This document shows, one piece after another, positions 1 to 6,553 of a stretch of 64,000 nt of DNA; positions within the stretch are counted from its first letter, which is position 1; every line of letters starts with the position of its first letter. The notes under the pieces were generated by a model. That model ran no database searches. It worked only from the letters and a program-made list of their open reading frames with translations, and had not been told where the DNA came from. The position numbers and the translations under genes are program-made. The stretch lies in NCBI RefSeq assembly GCF_011751075.1, contig NZ_JAALLN010000001.1:533113-597112 (forward strand), given 5' to 3'. Origin of the DNA: Flavobacterium poyangense (GTDB lineage Bacteria; Bacteroidota; Bacteroidia; Flavobacteriales; Flavobacteriaceae).

Positions 1-35
1 ACTAATTGTTCTGCGAATTGTTTCAAATCTGCCAT
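1..35 (-). CDS. rplL: 50S ribosomal protein L7/L12, N-terminal fragment (cut by window start)
   Basis: Only the first eleven codons are inside the window. They read MADLKQFAEQL, the usual start of Bacteroidota bL12, which forms the ribosomal stalk that recruits translation factors. It lies directly downstream of rplJ on the same strand, the standard rplJ-rplL order. The roughly 90-base gap to rplJ contains no gene and only a weak short inverted repeat near 100-120. The identification rests on position plus this short peptide. Confidence 0.85.
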   Translation of the reverse strand, partial: MADLKQFAEQL

Positions 36-125
36 TTTTTCTATCGTTTAAAATGATTTGTAAAATTATAATTTATTTGTGTGTGCGAATTTTAGGAACA
101 CAGAAGACAATAACTGTCTTTTGTA

Positions 126-632
126 TTACGCTTCTTCAGTTGCTGCTTCTTCTCCAGCAAATTTGTTTTGAAGAGCTGAAATAATTCTTTGAGCTGGTGA
201 TTGTAACAATCCGATAAGCTCTCCAAGAAGTTCTTCTTTAGATTTAATAGTTGCTAATGCATCTAATTGATCGTCTCCAATGTAAATTTCAGAATTGATG
301 TAAGCTCCTTTTAATACAGGTTTAGCTGATTTTTTTCTGAAATCTTTAATTATTTTTCCAGGTGCATTTGCAACATCTGAAATAAAGATAGCGCTGTTAC
401 CAGTCAATACTGAAGGTAAATCACCATAGTCATTTGCAGAAGCTTCCATTGCTTTTGCAAGCAAAGTGTTTTTTACAACCTCTAATTTTATACCTGCTTT
501 AAAACAAGCTCTTCTCAAGTTTGAAGTTGTTTCTGCATTTAATCCAGAAATATCAGATACATAAATAATATTTGTACCAGCTAACTGCGCAGTTAAATCT
601 TCAATCGCGATTGATTTTTCTTCTCTAGTCAT
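126..632 (-). CDS. rplJ: 50S ribosomal protein L10
   Basis: The 168-residue product has the size and character of uL10, the base of the ribosomal stalk that holds L7/L12 dimers on 23S rRNA. The N-terminal half carries the conserved rRNA-binding region (for example VVKNTLLAKAM around residue 53). The C-terminal helix (ISALQNKFA) is the L12-binding tail. It starts with ATG 22 bases after rplA and is followed by rplL. I see no separate promoter, so co-transcription with rplK-rplA is likely. Confidence 0.97.
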   Translation of the reverse strand: MTREEKSIAIEDLTAQLAGTNIIYVSDISGLNAETTSNLRRACFKAGIKLEVVKNTLLAKAMEASANDYGDLPSVLTGNSAIFISDVANAPGKIIKDFRKKSAKPVLKGAYINSEIYIGDDQLDALATIKSKEELLGELIGLLQSPAQRIISALQNKFAGEEAATEEA

Positions 633-654
633 ACTAAAAATTATTAACTACCAA

Positions 655-1344
655 TTATACTGCTTTAGGGTCCAATGCAATTGCAGGACTCATAGTGCTT
701 GTAAGGTGAATACCTTTAATATAGGTACCTTTAGCAGCAGTTGGTTTAAGTTTGATTAATGTTTGAATAATTTCGTGTGCATTGTCATAAATTTGCTCAG
801 CTCCAAAAGAAACTTTACCAATTCCTGCATGTACGATACCAGTTTTGTCAACTTTAAAGTCAATTTTACCAGCTTTAACCTCTGCAACAGCTTTTGCAAC
901 ATCCATAGTTACAGTACCTGTTTTAGGGTTTGGCATTAAACCTCTAGGTCCTAAAATACGACCTAATGGACCTAATTTACCCATAACAGCCGGTACAGTG
1001 ATGATCACATCAACATCTGTCCAACCATCTTTAATTTTTTGTAAATAATCGTCAAGACCTACATAATCAGCTCCAGCTTCTTTAGCTTCCGCTTCTTTAT
1101 CTGGAGTAACTAATGCTAATACTTTAACGTCTTTACCAGTTCCGTGAGGTAAAGTAACTACACCTCTAACCATTTGATTCGCTTTTCTTGGATCAACACC
1201 CAAACGAACTGCGATATCAACAGACTCATCAAATTTTGCAGAAGCAACAACTTTAATCAATGCAGCAGCATCTTTCAAAGTGTATAGCTTGTTCTTTTCA
1301 ATTTTTGAAGCAGCCTCTTTTTGCTTTTTTGTTAATTTTGCCAT
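655..1344 (-). CDS. rplA: 50S ribosomal protein L1
   Basis: The 229-residue product matches the usual length of uL1, which binds 23S rRNA at the mobile L1 stalk beside the E site. Conserved blocks are visible, such as [16 protein letters not shown] near residue 47 and the [14 protein letters not shown] segment near residue 132. The gene starts 13 bases after rplK, as in the standard rplK-rplA operon. In other bacteria L1 represses this operon through its mRNA. No classical L1 site could be recognised here. Confidence 0.98.
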   Translation of the reverse strand: MAKLTKKQKEAASKIEKNKLYTLKDAAALIKVVASAKFDESVDIAVRLGVDPRKANQMVRGVVTLPHGTGKDVKVLALVTPDKEAEAKEAGADYVGLDDYLQKIKDGWTDVDVIITVPAVMGKLGPLGRILGPRGLMPNPKTGTVTMDVAKAVAEVKAGKIDFKVDKTGIVHAGIGKVSFGAEQIYDNAHEIIQTLIKLKPTAAKGTYIKGIHLTSTMSPAIALDPKAV

Positions 1345-1357
1345 TTCTTTCTCTTAA

Positions 1358-1795
1358 TTAAAAAGGAGCATCTCCTGATACAGTTATACCCATAGACCTA
1401 GCAGTTCCAGCAATCATGCTCATTGCAGCTTCGATTGTGAATGCATTTAAGTCTACCATTTTATCTTCAGCAATTGCTTTGATAACGTCCCAAGTAACAC
1501 TAGCTACTTTTTTACGATTTGGTTCACCTGATCCAGACTTTAGCTTTGCAGCTTCCAATAATTGGACAGCAGCTGGAGGAGTTTTTACAACAAAATCAAA
1601 TGATTTGTCTTTATACACAGTAATTTGTACTGGGCATATTTTGCCAGGTTTATCTTGTGTTCTAGCATTGAACTGCTTACAGAACTCCATGATATTAACC
1701 CCAGCAGCTCCTAAAGCAGGTCCAACCGGTGGCGACGGGTTCGCAGCACCTCCCTTAACTTGTAGTTTAACTACCTTACTAATTTCTTTAGCCAT
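1358..1795 (-). CDS. rplK: 50S ribosomal protein L11
   Basis: The 145-residue uL11 binds the GTPase-associated centre of 23S rRNA. The proline-rich N-terminal domain ([21 protein letters not shown]) and the C-terminal rRNA-binding domain ending [11 protein letters not shown] are both intact. It lies 67 bases downstream of nusG, and that gap contains a perfect 10-bp hairpin (1812-1840) followed by a short U-rich tract. The order secE-nusG-rplK-rplA-rplJ-rplL is conserved in most bacteria. Confidence 0.98.
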   Translation of the reverse strand: MAKEISKVVKLQVKGGAANPSPPVGPALGAAGVNIMEFCKQFNARTQDKPGKICPVQITVYKDKSFDFVVKTPPAAVQLLEAAKLKSGSGEPNRKKVASVTWDVIKAIAEDKMVDLNAFTIEAAMSMIAGTARSMGITVSGDAPF

Positions 1796-1811
1796 TTTTT
1801 AAAAAATTTAA

Positions 1812-1840
1812 CACTATAATCATTGGAAGCGATTATAGTG
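1812..1840 (-). promoter_or_regulatory. Hairpin between nusG and rplK
   Basis: CACTATAATC at 1812-1821 pairs perfectly with GATTATAGTG at 1831-1840, leaving a 9-base loop. On the minus-strand transcript the stem is followed a few bases later by six U residues, then by the rplK start codon. It could be a partial terminator, a processing site or a translational control element. The loop does not resemble a known L1 target that I can recognise. Confidence 0.5.
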
Positions 1841-1862
1841 GTTATTATAGATGTAACAAAAA

Positions 1863-2414
1863 TTATACTTTTTCAACTTGCATAAAACTCAATTCTAATG
1901 GTGTTTTTCTTCCGAAAATCTTAACCATTACTTCAAGTTTACGCTTTTCTTCGTTTATTTTCTCAACTGTACCGTTAAATCCGTTAAAAGGACCATCGAT
2001 CACCTTAACAGTTTCTCCTAAGTTGAACGGAATTGCACGAGTATCTGTATTTACAGCAAGCTCATCTACTTTTCCTAACATACGATTTACTTCAGAAAGT
2101 CTCAACGGAACTGGCTCGCCCCCTTTGATCTCTCCTAAAAAACCAATTACACTAGTAATTGACTTAATAATATGAGGTATCTCACCAACCAAGTTAGCTT
2201 CGATCATAACATATCCAGGGAAATACACTTTATCCTTAGACATTTTCTTTCCTTCTTTTACAGTAACTACTTTTTCTGTAGGTACTAAAACTTGGGAAAC
2301 ATAATCACCCATACCTAATCTGGCAATCTCAGTTTCGATATAAGCTTTGACTTTATTTTCTTGTCCGCTTACCGCTCTAACTACATACCATTTTTTCACA
2401 TTATTATCTGCCAT
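1863..2414 (-). CDS. nusG: Transcription termination/antitermination factor NusG
   Basis: The product is 183 residues. The N-terminal NGN domain begins with KKWYVVRAVSGQENKVK, and the C-terminal KOW domain carries VKVIDGPFNGFNG. NusG binds the RNA polymerase clamp and, through KOW, Rho or ribosomal protein S10. The ATG at 2412-2414 is chosen over an in-frame GTG immediately upstream, because MADNNVKKWYVV is the natural N-terminus. secE ends 10 bases upstream, giving the universal secE-nusG pair. Confidence 0.97.
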   Translation of the reverse strand: MADNNVKKWYVVRAVSGQENKVKAYIETEIARLGMGDYVSQVLVPTEKVVTVKEGKKMSKDKVYFPGYVMIEANLVGEIPHIIKSITSVIGFLGEIKGGEPVPLRLSEVNRMLGKVDELAVNTDTRAIPFNLGETVKVIDGPFNGFNGTVEKINEEKRKLEVMVKIFGRKTPLELSFMQVEKV

Positions 2415-2424
2415 CACAAAAAAA

Positions 2425-2622
2425 TTATCCTTTTAACCAGTTAAAAAATCCAGCTAAAGCTTTTGCAAAAAATTCGTCTGTTCCCCATGTTGCCAAAGCA
2501 AACAGTATCGAAAATACAGCCACAACAATTGTCAATTTCTGAACCTCAGCCCAAGCCGGCCAAGTAACATTTGACTTTAACTCTTCGAAAGCCTCTGATA
2601 AATAATTCGTAACTTTTGTCAT
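2425..2622 (-). CDS. secE: Preprotein translocase subunit SecE
   Basis: This 65-residue protein has one transmembrane segment near its C-terminus (LTIVVAVFSILFALATWGTDEFFA), preceded by the conserved amphipathic region FEELKSNVTWPAWAEV. This is the short single-span SecE found in most bacteria outside the enterics. It stabilises SecY in the inner-membrane translocon. It sits between tRNA-Trp and nusG as expected. Confidence 0.95.
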   Translation of the reverse strand: MTKVTNYLSEAFEELKSNVTWPAWAEVQKLTIVVAVFSILFALATWGTDEFFAKALAGFFNWLKG

Positions 2623-2641
2623 TTGATATATTTTTTTATTG

Positions 2642-2712
2642 CACGGGCGGAGGGATTCGAACCCCCATCAACGGTTTTGGAGACCGCTATTCTACCCTTG
2701 AACTACGCCCGT
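2642..2712 (-). tRNA. tRNA-Trp (anticodon CCA)
   Basis: A full cloverleaf folds on the minus strand. The acceptor stem is ACGGGCG with CGCCCGT, the anticodon stem GCGGU with ACCGU holds loop CUCCAAA, and the T arm contains GGUUCGAAUCC. Anticodon CCA specifies tryptophan. It lies between tuf and secE, a conserved position, and 3' CCA is not encoded. Confidence 0.97.
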
Positions 2713-2716
2713 AATT

Positions 2717-2756
2717 AAAAGCCAGTGATATCAGTTAAGAAAATCAACTGGCTTTT
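2717..2756 (-). terminator. Hairpin after tuf
   Basis: AAAAGCCAGT at 2717-2726 pairs with ACTGGCTTTT at 2747-2756, and adjacent bases extend the stem with one bulge. It lies between the tuf stop codon and tRNA-Trp and is followed by a weak U-rich stretch. It is probably a terminator or an RNA-processing hairpin separating tuf from tRNA-Trp-secE-nusG. Confidence 0.6.
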
Positions 2757-2773
2757 CTTTTATTATAATAGAA

Positions 2774-3961
2774 TTACTCTACAATTTCAGTAACCTGTCC
2801 AGCACCTACAGTTCTACCACCTTCACGGATAGCAAAACGTAAACCTACGTTCATAGCGATTGGGCTTAACAAAGCAACATTGATAGTCAAGTTGTCTCCT
2901 GGCATTACCATCTCTACTCCTTCTGGTAAAGTAATAACTCCTGTTACGTCAGTTGTACGTACGTAGAACTGTGGACGGTAGTTATTGTGGAATGGAGTAT
3001 GACGTCCACCTTCTTCTTTTTTCAAGATATAAACCTCAGCTTTGAATTGAGCGTGTGGTTTTACTGAACCTGGCTTAATAATAACCATACCTCTTTTGAT
3101 ATCAGCTTTATCAATACCTCTTAACAATAAACCTACGTTATCTCCAGCTTCACCTCTATCAAGGATTTTACGGAACATCTCAACTCCTGTAATAGTAGAA
3201 GTTAATTTTTCAGCTCCCATACCAATGATTTCAACAGGATCTCCAGTGTTAGCAACTCCAGTTTCGATACGACCTGTAGCAACAGTTCCACGACCTGTAA
3301 TTGTAAATACGTCCTCAACTGGCATCAAGAATGGCTTAGCTACGTCACGTACTGGCTCTTCGATCCAAGCATCAACAGCTTCCATTAATTCAATAATTTT
3401 AGGAACCCAGTTTGGATCATTGTTCAATCCACCTAAAGCAGAACCTTGAACAACAGGACCATTATCTCCATCATATTCGTAGAAAGATAATAAATCTCTA
3501 ATTTCCATTTCAACAAGCTCTAACAACTCAGCATCATCAACCATATCCACTTTGTTCATGAAAACAACGATTCTTGGAATACCAACCTGACGACCTAAAA
3601 GGATGTGCTCACGAGTTTGTGGCATTGGACCATCTGTAGCAGCAACTACTAAGATAGCTCCGTCCATTTGAGCAGCTCCAGTAACCATGTTCTTTACGTA
3701 ATCCGCGTGACCTGGACAGTCAACGTGAGCGTAGTGACGGTTAGCTGTTTCATACTCTACGTGTGATGTATTAATAGTAATACCTCTTTCTTTCTCCTCT
3801 GGAGCGTTATCGATTTGATCAAACGATTTAGCTTGACAGTAACCAGCGTCAGACAATACTTTTGTAATTGCTGCAGTTAATGTAGTTTTTCCGTGATCTA
3901 CGTGTCCAATTGTACCTATGTTTAAGTGCGGTTTGGAACGATTAAAATTCTCCTTTGCCAT
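2774..3961 (-). CDS. tuf: Elongation factor Tu
   Basis: The 395-residue GTPase delivers aminoacyl-tRNA to the ribosome. G1 GHVDHGKTT is near residue 19, the G3 motif DCPGH near 81, G4 NKVD near 136, and domains 2 and 3 are complete ([15 protein letters not shown], then the C-terminal [13 protein letters not shown]). It follows three tRNA genes, recalling the tRNA-tufB operon of Escherichia coli. Start ATG at 3959-3961. Confidence 0.99.
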   Translation of the reverse strand: MAKENFNRSKPHLNIGTIGHVDHGKTTLTAAITKVLSDAGYCQAKSFDQIDNAPEEKERGITINTSHVEYETANRHYAHVDCPGHADYVKNMVTGAAQMDGAILVVAATDGPMPQTREHILLGRQVGIPRIVVFMNKVDMVDDAELLELVEMEIRDLLSFYEYDGDNGPVVQGSALGGLNNDPNWVPKIIELMEAVDAWIEEPVRDVAKPFLMPVEDVFTITGRGTVATGRIETGVANTGDPVEIIGMGAEKLTSTITGVEMFRKILDRGEAGDNVGLLLRGIDKADIKRGMVIIKPGSVKPHAQFKAEVYILKKEEGGRHTPFHNNYRPQFYVRTTDVTGVITLPEGVEMVMPGDNLTINVALLSPIAMNVGLRFAIREGGRTVGAGQVTEIVE

Positions 3962-4016
3962 TTTACTTAATTTTTAATCTTAGTTATATATTAATTTTCA
4001 ATTTCCTACTTACTTG

Positions 4017-4088
4017 AGCCAACTACGGGATTTGAACCCGTGACCTCTTCCTTACCAAGGAAGCACTCTACCCCTGAGCTAAGTCGGC
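4017..4088 (-). tRNA. tRNA-Thr (anticodon GGT)
   Basis: The cloverleaf has acceptor stem GCCGACU with AGUUGGC (one G-U pair), anticodon stem CUUCC with GGAAG around loop UUGGUAA, and T arm ACGGGUUCAAAUCCCGU. Anticodon GGU reads threonine ACC/ACU. It is the last tRNA before tuf, corresponding in position to thrT of the E. coli tufB operon. Confidence 0.97.
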
Positions 4089-4176
4089 AGAGAGTTCTGA
4101 TTTTAGATTTTTGAATTTAGATTTCAGATTTTTAAAATCCAAAACCTACAGCCCAAAACCTTAACTTCTTTTCTTG

Positions 4177-4257
4177 TGGGGAGAGCAGGATTCGAACCTG
4201 CGAAGTTCACACAGCAGATTTACAGTCTGCCCTCGTTGGCCGCTTGAGTATCTCCCC
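4177..4257 (-). tRNA. tRNA-Tyr (anticodon GTA)
   Basis: This class II tRNA has a long variable arm and is 81 bases long. The acceptor stem GGGGAGA pairs with UCUCCCC, and anticodon stem GCAGA with UCUGC encloses loop CUGUAAA, giving anticodon GUA. The T arm is GCAGGUUCGAAUCCUGC. The 88-base gap to tRNA-Thr(GGT) is low-complexity DNA with TTAGATTT-like repeats and holds no further tRNA. Confidence 0.97.
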
Positions 4258-4386
4258 AAAACAATTTTAGATTTCAGATTATTGATTTTAGATTCCTCTA
4301 AAATCAATCAACAAATCTTAAAATTTTGTTTTTTATTCCATTCTTTAAAAGAACCTGTTTCAAATCGCATTTGAAACCTTTTTTTG

Positions 4387-4460
4387 AGCCGGCGGAGGGA
4401 CTCGAACCCACGACCTGCTGATTACAAATCAGCTGCTCTAGCCAACTGAGCTACGCTGGC
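4387..4460 (-). tRNA. tRNA-Thr (anticodon TGT), with two stem mismatches
   Basis: The anticodon stem GCUGA with UCAGC encloses loop UUUGUAA, giving anticodon UGU. D and T arms are recognisable (AGUUGGCUAGA, GGGUUCGAGUCCC). As read, the acceptor stem GCCAGCG with CGCCGGC has an A-C mismatch at the fourth pair, and the T stem GUGGG with CCCUC has a U-U mismatch. It is the first gene of the tRNA-tuf cluster. Confidence 0.93.
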
Positions 4461-4468
4461 AAACTCAT

Positions 4469-4496
4469 TAAAAAAGTCCGCTATTTCTAACGGACT
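4469..4496 (-). terminator. Intrinsic terminator downstream of hpf
   Basis: AGTCCG at 4475-4480 pairs with CGGACT at 4491-4496, and the stem is followed on the minus-strand transcript by six U residues. It would end the xerC-hpf transcript 9 bases before tRNA-Thr. It overlaps the predicted transcription start of the tRNA-tuf operon. Confidence 0.75.
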
Positions 4497-4497
4497 G

Positions 4498-4527
4498 CAA
4501 ATGTAGCTAAATTATCCTTTAATCAAA
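4498..4527 (-). promoter_or_regulatory. Predicted promoter of the tRNA-tuf operon
   Basis: Reading the minus strand, TTTG (4527-4524) is followed after 18 bases by TACATTTG (4505-4498). This is an excellent match to the Bacteroidota housekeeping consensus TTTG/TAnnTTTG. The predicted start, a few bases downstream near 4493, lies in the hpf terminator hairpin. The first nucleotides of the transcript would therefore form that hairpin. Confidence 0.7.
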
Positions 4528-4550
4528 GCATTTTTTGAAAAAATTTTCAA

Positions 4551-4853
4551 TTATATATGTGTTCTTATTTTTTCTTTCCTTTTTACAAGCAATCGCTCTA
4601 AAGATTCCGCCGAAAGCTCAACCGCTTCTTCAAACGTTTTACACTGTTTTTTAACCAAAAAATCATCCCCAGGAACATTAATCTTTATCTCCACCACCTT
4701 ATTCTCCTTATCACTTGTTCTTTCCACTTTTAAAAAAACATCTGCCGAAACCACTCGATCGTAGTATTTTTCCAACTTATCCATTCTTTCCTGAATAAAA
4801 TCTACCAATTTTCTGTCAACAGTGAAGTTAACTGCATGAACATCTACCTTCAT
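4551..4853 (-). CDS. hpf: Ribosome hibernation-promoting factor (HPF/RaiA family, short form)
   Basis: The product is 100 residues from the ATG at 4853, which gives the natural start MKVDVHAVNFTVDRKLVDF. It is a single HPF/YfiA beta-alpha domain without the C-terminal dimerisation domain of long HPF. Basic and acidic positions typical of the family are present (ERMDKLEKYYDRVVSADVF, then the C-terminal ERLLVKRKEKIR). Such proteins bind the 30S decoding centre in stationary phase. It lies 34 bases after xerC and is probably co-transcribed with it. Confidence 0.9.
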   Translation of the reverse strand: MKVDVHAVNFTVDRKLVDFIQERMDKLEKYYDRVVSADVFLKVERTSDKENKVVEIKINVPGDDFLVKKQCKTFEEAVELSAESLERLLVKRKEKIRTHI

Positions 4854-4887
4854 AATATAAATTTTAGGGTTAAACACTTAAGAACTA

Positions 4888-5781
4888 CTATTTATTTCTC
4901 GGATGCGCTTCGCCATACATTTTTTTTAACTCTGCCAAACTGTTATGAGTATAAACCTGCGTAGACGCCAAACTAGAATGCCCTAATAATTCTTTAACTG
5001 AATTCAAATCTGCTCCGTTATTTAATAAGTGAGTCGCGAAAGTATGCCTGAGGACATGTGGACTTTTTTTCACCTTTTCAGAGACCCTACTAAAGTATGA
5101 ATTTATTAAACGATACACAAAAGATTCACTCAATTTTAACCCTTTCCTCGAAATAAAAAAATAATCTTTATCCACTATTCCCTCAACAGAAGATCTTTCC
5201 TTCAAATACACCTCAAACTGTTCTAAAACAACAGGAATAATCGGAATTATACGTTCTTTATTTCTTTTTCCCAAAACCTTAACCACACCCGAAGACAAAT
5301 CAACATTATAAATCCTCAAATTAATCAGTTCCGCCCTTCTGATTCCAGTCGCATAAAACATCTCCACAACAAGCTTATCCCTCACCTCTTCAAAACCAAT
5401 CGGACTCCCCACCTCCTGCATCAAATCAACCAATTCTTTTTCCGAAAACGGAATTTGAACAATTTTAGGCGTCTTCAAAGCCTTATGCTTCAACATCGGA
5501 TTCACCTCTATTTGTTTTGTCTTTAAAAGAAACCTATAAAAAGCCCTCAAAGAAGCCATCTTCCTATTGACAGAAACATTAGAAACACCCTCATCCACCA
5601 GAGAAACGATCCAACTCCTGATTTGACTATAATTAACCTGCTCCACACCCTCTTGCTCAAAGTGAAATTTATTAAACGTTTCAAAAAACAAAATATCACT
5701 CAAATAAGCATTAACCGTATGAAGAGAATACTTCTTCTCTAATTGCAGATAATCCCGAAATGCTTCTTTATTTGTTTTCAT
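4888..5781 (-). CDS. xerC: Tyrosine recombinase XerC
   Basis: The 297-residue protein has an N-terminal SAM-like core-binding domain (residues 1-90) and a C-terminal catalytic domain. The catalytic set is visible: R in ATGIRRAEL near 149, the HxxR box HVLRHTFATHLL near 243, a second H in LLGHSSLASTQVYTH near 266, and the Y at the end of that box. XerC with XerD resolves chromosome dimers at dif. It has no neighbouring integron or phage genes and precedes hpf, so it is the housekeeping enzyme. Confidence 0.93.
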   Translation of the reverse strand: MKTNKEAFRDYLQLEKKYSLHTVNAYLSDILFFETFNKFHFEQEGVEQVNYSQIRSWIVSLVDEGVSNVSVNRKMASLRAFYRFLLKTKQIEVNPMLKHKALKTPKIVQIPFSEKELVDLMQEVGSPIGFEEVRDKLVVEMFYATGIRRAELINLRIYNVDLSSGVVKVLGKRNKERIIPIIPVVLEQFEVYLKERSSVEGIVDKDYFFISRKGLKLSESFVYRLINSYFSRVSEKVKKSPHVLRHTFATHLLNNGADLNSVKELLGHSSLASTQVYTHNSLAELKKMYGEAHPRNK

Positions 5782-5845
5782 AAAAAATCAATTTACTCCC
5801 CACCAAAACCAAACTAAAACTTAAAATCCCAAATTTAAAAATCCC

Positions 5846-6061
5846 AAATTCCAAAAACGCAAATCAACACCCAATGTCATCCTAAGCGAAGCCGAAGGAC
5901 AACCCTCATTGTCACTCTGAGCGAAGTCGAAGAGCAACATCCAATGTCATCCTAAGCGAAGCCGAAGGACAAATTCCAAAAAATGCAAATCAATACTCAA
6001 TGTCATCCTGAACAAAGCCGAAAAACAACCCTCATTGTCACCCTGAGCGAAGCCGAAGGAG
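5846..6061. repeat. Five copies of a CCTGAGCGAAG-type dispersed repeat
   Basis: Five related copies of a 26-base sequence resembling TGTCATCCTGAGCGAAGCCG lie at about 5875, 5910, 5945, 6001 and 6036. They are embedded in a larger partial duplication that begins AAATTCCAAAAA at about 5848 and 5972. A further copy lies near 16545. Copies differ by several substitutions and spacing is mostly 35 bases, so this is not a CRISPR. It fills most of the 367-base gap between xerC and rpsU. Confidence 0.85.
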
Positions 6062-6080
6062 ACCTCAAAATTAGGCATAA

Positions 6081-6126
6081 AAAAAAAACCGTTAGCATCA
6101 AAAATACAATTTTTGATCGCTAACGG
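6081..6126 (-). terminator. Intrinsic terminator of rpsU
   Basis: CCGTTAGC-ATCAAAAAT and ATTTTTGAT-C-GCTAACGG (6089-6126) form a long stem with one bulged base and a 3-base loop. On the minus strand it is followed by eight U residues. It lies 22 bases beyond the rpsU stop, so rpsU is probably a single-gene transcript separate from xerC. Confidence 0.9.
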
Positions 6127-6148
6127 TAATTATTTTAACAAGCTACTA

Positions 6149-6343
6149 CTAACTTTCTAAACTATCTTTCATGTTTTGAATGTAAGCCGCTTTTTGAATT
6201 TGAGCTCTTTTGATTACAGAAGGCTTAATAAAAGCAGTACGTGCTCTTAATTGACGAACAGTTCCTGTTTTATCAAATTTTCTTTTATAGCGCTTTAATG
6301 CTCTATCGATATTTTCTCCGTCTTTAATTGGTATAATTAACAT
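6149..6343 (-). CDS. rpsU: 30S ribosomal protein S21
   Basis: The 64-residue bS21 begins MLIIPIKDGENIDRALKRYKRKFDKTG and has the basic helix LRARTAFIKPSVIKRAQ. bS21 sits on the 30S platform next to the anti-Shine-Dalgarno end of 16S rRNA. Work on F. johnsoniae ribosomes indicates that bS21, bS18 and bS6 sequester that sequence in this phylum. Here the gene has a strong Shine-Dalgarno, consistent with reported autoregulation. It is flanked by its own predicted -7 element and terminator. Confidence 0.96.
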   Translation of the reverse strand: MLIIPIKDGENIDRALKRYKRKFDKTGTVRQLRARTAFIKPSVIKRAQIQKAAYIQNMKDSLES

Positions 6344-6352
6344 AATATTGAC

Positions 6353-6358
6353 ACCTCC
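6353..6358 (-). promoter_or_regulatory. Strong Shine-Dalgarno of rpsU
   Basis: The minus strand reads GAGGAGGTGTCAATATTATG, so GGAGGT sits 9 bases before the rpsU start codon. Most genes in this window lack any such sequence. A consensus Shine-Dalgarno on rpsU fits a feedback loop in which only ribosomes lacking bS21 expose the anti-Shine-Dalgarno. Confidence 0.9.
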
Positions 6359-6372
6359 TCTCGTTAAGGCTG

Positions 6373-6380
6373 CAAAAGTA
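6373..6380 (-). promoter_or_regulatory. Predicted -7 element of rpsU
   Basis: TACTTTTG on the minus strand matches TAnnTTTG and lies 30 bases before the rpsU start. The upstream -33 region is AT-rich and has no clear TTG, so only the -7 element is supported. Confidence 0.55.
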
Positions 6381-6429
6381 ATTATTATTTTTTAAATAAA
6401 GACTATAGAATTACATTTTTTTTATCAAA

Positions 6430-6546
6430 ATGTGAAATGTGAAATGTGAAATGTGAAATGTGAGATGTAAAAAAACAAGACCTAGTCCAATCACATTTTA
6501 CTTTTTACTTTTTACAATCTACATTTTACAATCTACATTTTACAGT
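6430..6546. repeat. 7-bp tandem ATGTGAA array and ACATTTTACAATCT repeats
   Basis: Four exact ATGTGAA units and a fifth ATGTGAG variant run from 6430 to 6464. About 30 bases on there are near-copies of ACTTTTT and ACATTTTACAATCT up to 6546. A related heptamer array with GTCAAAT units is at 57952-58000. These are simple intergenic repeats between rpsU and the acyl-CoA dehydrogenase gene. Confidence 0.85.
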
Positions 6547-6553
6547 TACCACG

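Noticed and set aside
2415..2417. GTG as the nusG start
   Set aside because: The ATG directly after it gives the natural N-terminus MADNNVKKWYVV.
4174..4374. Plus-strand frame starting MWGEQDSNLRSS
   Set aside because: It is antisense to tRNA-Tyr. This peptide is a common artefact of translating tRNA genes.
4357..4377. GTTTCAAAT/ATTTGAAAC hairpin between tRNA-Thr(TGT) and tRNA-Tyr as a terminator
   Set aside because: On the transcribed minus strand it is not followed by a proper U tract. Termination inside the tRNA operon is unlikely, and a processing role is possible but unsupported.
5875..6061. Possible CRISPR-like array
   Set aside because: Repeats differ by many substitutions, spacing is uneven (35, 35, 56, 35), and the intervals are themselves related. 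No cas genes are near.
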